Shown here one piece after another: positions 5,913 through 8,228 of a DNA stretch of 8,228 bases (its first letter is position 1; each line of letters opens with the position of its first letter). The notes under the pieces are model-generated. The model searched no databases and was not told the origin of the DNA. It worked only from the letters and a program-made list of their open reading frames with translations. The position numbers and the translations under genes are program-made. Source of the DNA: an uncultured Bacillota bacterium (lineage in GTDB: Bacteria; Bacillota_I; Bacilli_A; RF39; UBA660); the NCBI GenBank assembly GCA_947168865.1, contig CAMVNN010000031.1, positions 1 to 8,228 on the forward strand. The letters run 5' to 3'.

Positions 5913-7268
5913 TTATATTTTTTTCATTTTTTCCAACATTATTGTTTTAATTAATTCTTCATAATTTACGCAACTAGGACCTTTTACATCCATATTTTCA
6001 TCACTCATATGTTTAGCAGCAGGACATCCTGTTCCGCAAATATATCTATATTTACAATTCTTACATTTTGGAATAACTTTAACACTTCTATTAAACCAAT
6101 CATTAATCTTTTCTTCATTTAATTCATATGTTGGATAAAATGTTCCTACCCTGTAATCATTATTTCCAATGCCATGCCAACATTTGTAAATGTTTGACTT
6201 ACAGTCTAATATAAATTGATTTTTTGCTGCTCCACAATGTCTTAATACAGGTTGATATGGTTCATCATTAAATATACTTTCAATAAAGTTTTCTGGATGA
6301 AATTTTTTTCTAAAAATTGACATATTTGGATTTTTTTCTTCCAATTTAAATATTTTTTCTATTCCTATTTTTTCATTTACAATATTTTGTTCACCGGAAC
6401 ATCCACCATCTTGTAATAAATATAAATATGGTTTTAATTTTTCACTGTTATTAAATTCATTAACTAAGGTATCTGCTAAATCAGGGAGTTCATTTATATT
6501 AGTTCCATCTACATTAACTCTTAGAACTATTAAAATATCATTCTCAATAGCTAATTTAATATTTTTCATAATTAAATCAAAACTGCCCCTACCATCATGA
6601 AATATTCTTCTTTTATCATGTATTTCTTTAATACCATCAACAGTAATTTGTATATGATTAAGGGTATCTTTATATTCATTAAATAAATCAATATAATGGT
6701 TTAAATCTACTCCATTAGATACAATATCTATAGTATAATCTCTTTTTTTTGCTTGTTTAAAAATATATTCAACAGTTTTTAAATTACATCTTAATAGAGG
6801 TTCTCCACCCATAATTGTTATTCTTATGTCATCATTTGTCTTCCCATATTTATCCTCATAAGCTTTCATTATTTTATCAATTCTATCGAACTGAATATCC
6901 ACCATTTTAATAGGATCAATATCAGTGGTTCCCTTTATCATATATGTCTGCTCATAACAATAAATACAATGCAAATTACATGCATAACTTGGAACAACTA
7001 AAAAATTTGGAGTAGCACTTTTCTCTAACATTTCTATTCTACTATCTAATTCTTCTAAAAATTTATTATATTCATTTTCAGTTTTAAATAAATACTTTCT
7101 TTCTAACATACAATTTAATATTTCATTATCTATTTTATCAAAATGATTATTAATTATTAAATCATATATACTCTTTTCAATTATGTCAGTAGCACCATTA
7201 ATCAAATTAATCATAATAACTTCATTTTCGTTATAATCAATAAATTCTATTTCTTTAATTAAAAACAT
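5913..7268 (-). CDS. Radical SAM/SPASM peptide-maturase-like enzyme
   Basis: A 451-residue radical SAM enzyme. The SAM-binding [4Fe-4S] cysteines are Cys97, Cys101 and Cys104 (Cys-Asn-Leu-His-Cys-Ile-Tyr-Cys), followed by Gly-Gly-Glu-Pro-Leu-Leu (154-159). The C-terminal SPASM domain has Cys345, Cys356, Cys363, Cys402, Cys405, Cys411, Cys415 and Cys433, enough for two auxiliary [4Fe-4S] clusters. Residues 1-85 form an extra N-terminal region (Ile-Asn-Leu-Ile-Asn-Gly-Ala-Thr-Asp-Ile-Ile, then helices) typical of peptide-modifying SPASM maturases and possibly a leader-peptide-binding winged helix. Known relatives install thioether or carbon-carbon crosslinks in peptides; anaerobic sulfatase maturases share the domain layout but usually lack this N-terminal region and work with a sulfatase, which is absent here. 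The start at ATG 7268 is set by GGAGGTG (7280-7274); an upstream GTG at 7283 precedes the binding site. It follows the first radical SAM gene by 15 nt. The exact reaction cannot be read from sequence. Confidence 0.9.
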   Translation of the reverse strand: MFLIKEIEFIDYNENEVIMINLINGATDIIEKSIYDLIINNHFDKIDNEILNCMLERKYLFKTENEYNKFLEELDSRIEMLEKSATPNFLVVPSYACNLHCIYCYEQTYMIKGTTDIDPIKMVDIQFDRIDKIMKAYEDKYGKTNDDIRITIMGGEPLLRCNLKTVEYIFKQAKKRDYTIDIVSNGVDLNHYIDLFNEYKDTLNHIQITVDGIKEIHDKRRIFHDGRGSFDLIMKNIKLAIENDILIVLRVNVDGTNINELPDLADTLVNEFNNSEKLKPYLYLLQDGGCSGEQNIVNEKIGIEKIFKLEEKNPNMSIFRKKFHPENFIESIFNDEPYQPVLRHCGAAKNQFILDCKSNIYKCWHGIGNNDYRVGTFYPTYELNEEKINDWFNRSVKVIPKCKNCKYRYICGTGCPAAKHMSDENMDVKGPSCVNYEELIKTIMLEKMKKI

Positions 7269-7283
7269 AAAAACACCTCCCAC

Positions 7284-8168
7284 TTATTTAAGTACTTTAA
7301 CTTTTTGGTATTCTTTTTCCCTATTTAATATATCTTGTAATAAGCAACTATCTTTGCAATGCAGATATTCATCTTCTATTATTATCTTACCATTTTCATA
7401 ATACCCAATTTCAAATCCTTCCTTTACTAAAAATGGGCATGGATATACTTTCATATTTGGCCCAATAGCAACTGTATCAACCTCACTTGGGCAAAAATAT
7501 GAAGATTTTTCCTTTCTGTAATCTCTGCTAAAAGTTCCACTTCTTCTCACTAATATTAAATCCTTATATTTTTCTTTTGCCTCATAAAATTGATCAAAAA
7601 AAGCATTTATTTGACTATCATTTAATATTTTAGAATTTAAATTGACTACAGTTCTACCTTCATTAAATAGATTTGTAAATCTTATGCAATCAGCACCCAT
7701 GCTAATTGCCTCTATAACCATATTATCAACTTCATTAAAATTATCAGAGCTTATTGTAGTCATCAATTCAATTTTGAATCCTCTTTCTTTTAATAACTTT
7801 ATATTATCAACTATAATATGTTTATCTACTTGTGAGACAATATCATGCAATTTGAAATGATAGGACATACAAATCCATTTAATGTCATTTTCAGATAAAA
7901 ATTCCATCAAATCAATATTATTATGTAGTATCAAGCCATTTGTCAAAACTCTATCTTGTTCAATAAGCTTAAGCAATCTTATATATTCTTTATTTAGCAA
8001 TAATTCTGAGCCATTTAAAGAAACTTCATATCTATCTTTTAATGCATTTATCATATTAGATAAAGTGTAAGAATCAATATCATTATTAAATTCAATATAA
8101 CAGTGCTTGCACTTTACATTGCAAGTTGAGCAACACATAATTGTGACCTTAGTTCCACTATATTCCAT
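7284..8168 (-). CDS. Radical SAM enzyme with short auxiliary-cluster C-terminus
   Basis: A 294-residue radical SAM protein. Cys16, Cys20 and Cys23 (Cys-Asn-Val-Lys-Cys-Lys-His-Cys) bind the catalytic cluster; the usual Gly-Gly-Glu is a variant Asn-Gly-Ser-Glu-Leu-Leu (52-57). The C-terminus has Cys226 (Phe-Cys-Pro), Cys244 (Tyr-Pro-Cys-Pro), Cys271 and Cys275 (Cys-Lys-Asp-Ser-Cys), matching a single-auxiliary-cluster twitch-type or reduced SPASM domain. Peptide-modifying enzymes, including some peptide epimerases, share this Cys-Pro / Tyr-Pro-Cys / Cys-x-x-x-Cys layout, but I cannot assign a reaction. The start is ATG 8168, 5 bases after GGAGGTG (8180-8174); an in-frame TTG at 8198 lies inside the upstream hairpin and is rejected. 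It is the first operon gene in the window, directly after a strong hairpin with a T tract. Its translation start context is nearly identical to that of the second radical SAM gene (GGAGGTGTTTATATG and GGAGGTGTTTTTATG), which suggests matched expression. Confidence 0.87.
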   Translation of the reverse strand: MEYSGTKVTIMCCSTCNVKCKHCYIEFNNDIDSYTLSNMINALKDRYEVSLNGSELLLNKEYIRLLKLIEQDRVLTNGLILHNNIDLMEFLSENDIKWICMSYHFKLHDIVSQVDKHIIVDNIKLLKERGFKIELMTTISSDNFNEVDNMVIEAISMGADCIRFTNLFNEGRTVVNLNSKILNDSQINAFFDQFYEAKEKYKDLILVRRSGTFSRDYRKEKSSYFCPSEVDTVAIGPNMKVYPCPFLVKEGFEIGYYENGKIIIEDEYLHCKDSCLLQDILNREKEYQKVKVLK

Positions 8169-8180
8169 ATAAACACCTCC

Positions 8181-8226
8181 AAAAAAGTCTTTATACAAAG
8201 AGAAATGTAATTTCTCTTTGTATAAA
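8181..8226 (-). terminator. Strong hairpin plus T tract before the first operon gene
   Basis: TTTATACAAAGAGAAAT (8190-8206) and its exact complement (8210-8226) form a 17-bp stem with a 3-nt loop. On the minus strand three bases and then TTTTTT (8186-8181) follow, and the GGAGGTG ribosome binding site begins immediately after. This is either a transcription attenuator controlling the operon or the partial terminator of a gene just outside the window, for example a precursor peptide gene that must be expressed more than its maturases. No open frame is visible in the remaining bases to the edge. Confidence 0.75.
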
Positions 8227-8228
8227 CT

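Noticed and set aside
5897..5913. AT-only 8-bp palindrome between the second radical SAM gene and the GTPase gene
   Set aside because: No T tract follows on either strand and an AT-only palindrome of this size is expected by chance here; not called as terminator or promoter.
5913..7268. Anaerobic sulfatase maturase
   Set aside because: The SPASM layout is shared, but there is an extra N-terminal region of about 85 residues, no sulfatase nearby, and a second radical SAM gene alongside. It cannot be fully excluded from sequence alone.
7642..8070. Plus-strand frames at 7642-7860 and 7882-8070
   Set aside because: Antisense to the first radical SAM gene and without independent coding signals.
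8169..8198. TTG at 8198 as an upstream start of the first radical SAM gene
   Set aside because: It lies in the hairpin stem and would place the GGAGGTG site inside the coding region; ATG 8168 fits that site.

Overview
The window is very AT-rich DNA with standard-code genes, strong GGAGGTG-type ribosome binding sites and short intergenic gaps. This points to a low-GC Bacillota genome, most likely a clostridium or gut relative; the species cannot be read from the sequence. Every credible gene lies on the minus strand, so the map is best read from right to left.

Right and centre (about 8228 to 807): six tightly packed genes form one apparent operon. In order of transcription they are a small radical SAM enzyme with C-terminal auxiliary-cluster cysteines (8168-7284), a larger radical SAM/SPASM enzyme (7268-5913), an EF-G-like GTPase of the tetracycline ribosomal-protection type (5879-3861), a class I SAM-dependent transferase (3852-2836), an alanine racemase-like PLP enzyme (2836-1766) and an S66 peptidase of the MccF/LD-carboxypeptidase type (1757-807). 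Gaps are 1 nt of overlap to 33 nt. A perfect 17-bp hairpin followed by six T sits directly before the first ribosome binding site. It is either an attenuator or the terminator of a gene just outside the window, such as a precursor peptide gene.

The combination (two peptide-type radical SAM enzymes, a methyltransferase-fold enzyme, a racemase, a ribosome-protection GTPase and an MccF-like immunity peptidase) suggests a small biosynthetic or resistance locus: maturation of a ribosomally made peptide or aminoacyl/peptidyl antibiotic aimed at translation, with two self-protection proteins. This is inference. No precursor, transporter or regulator is visible here.

Left (806 to 1): about 580 bases without a firm gene, but dense in regulatory-looking structure. 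It holds a minus-strand terminator hairpin, two diverged copies of a promoter unit about 123 bp apart, helically phased direct repeats upstream of each promoter, two possible leader ORFs, and a terminator/antiterminator set upstream of a 68-residue gene (224-18). The start codon and ribosome binding site of another gene lie at the left edge. The 68-residue protein resembles, in general character, small proteins encoded beside site-specific recombinases in clostridial mobile elements, so the operon may be cargo of such an element. That is also inference.
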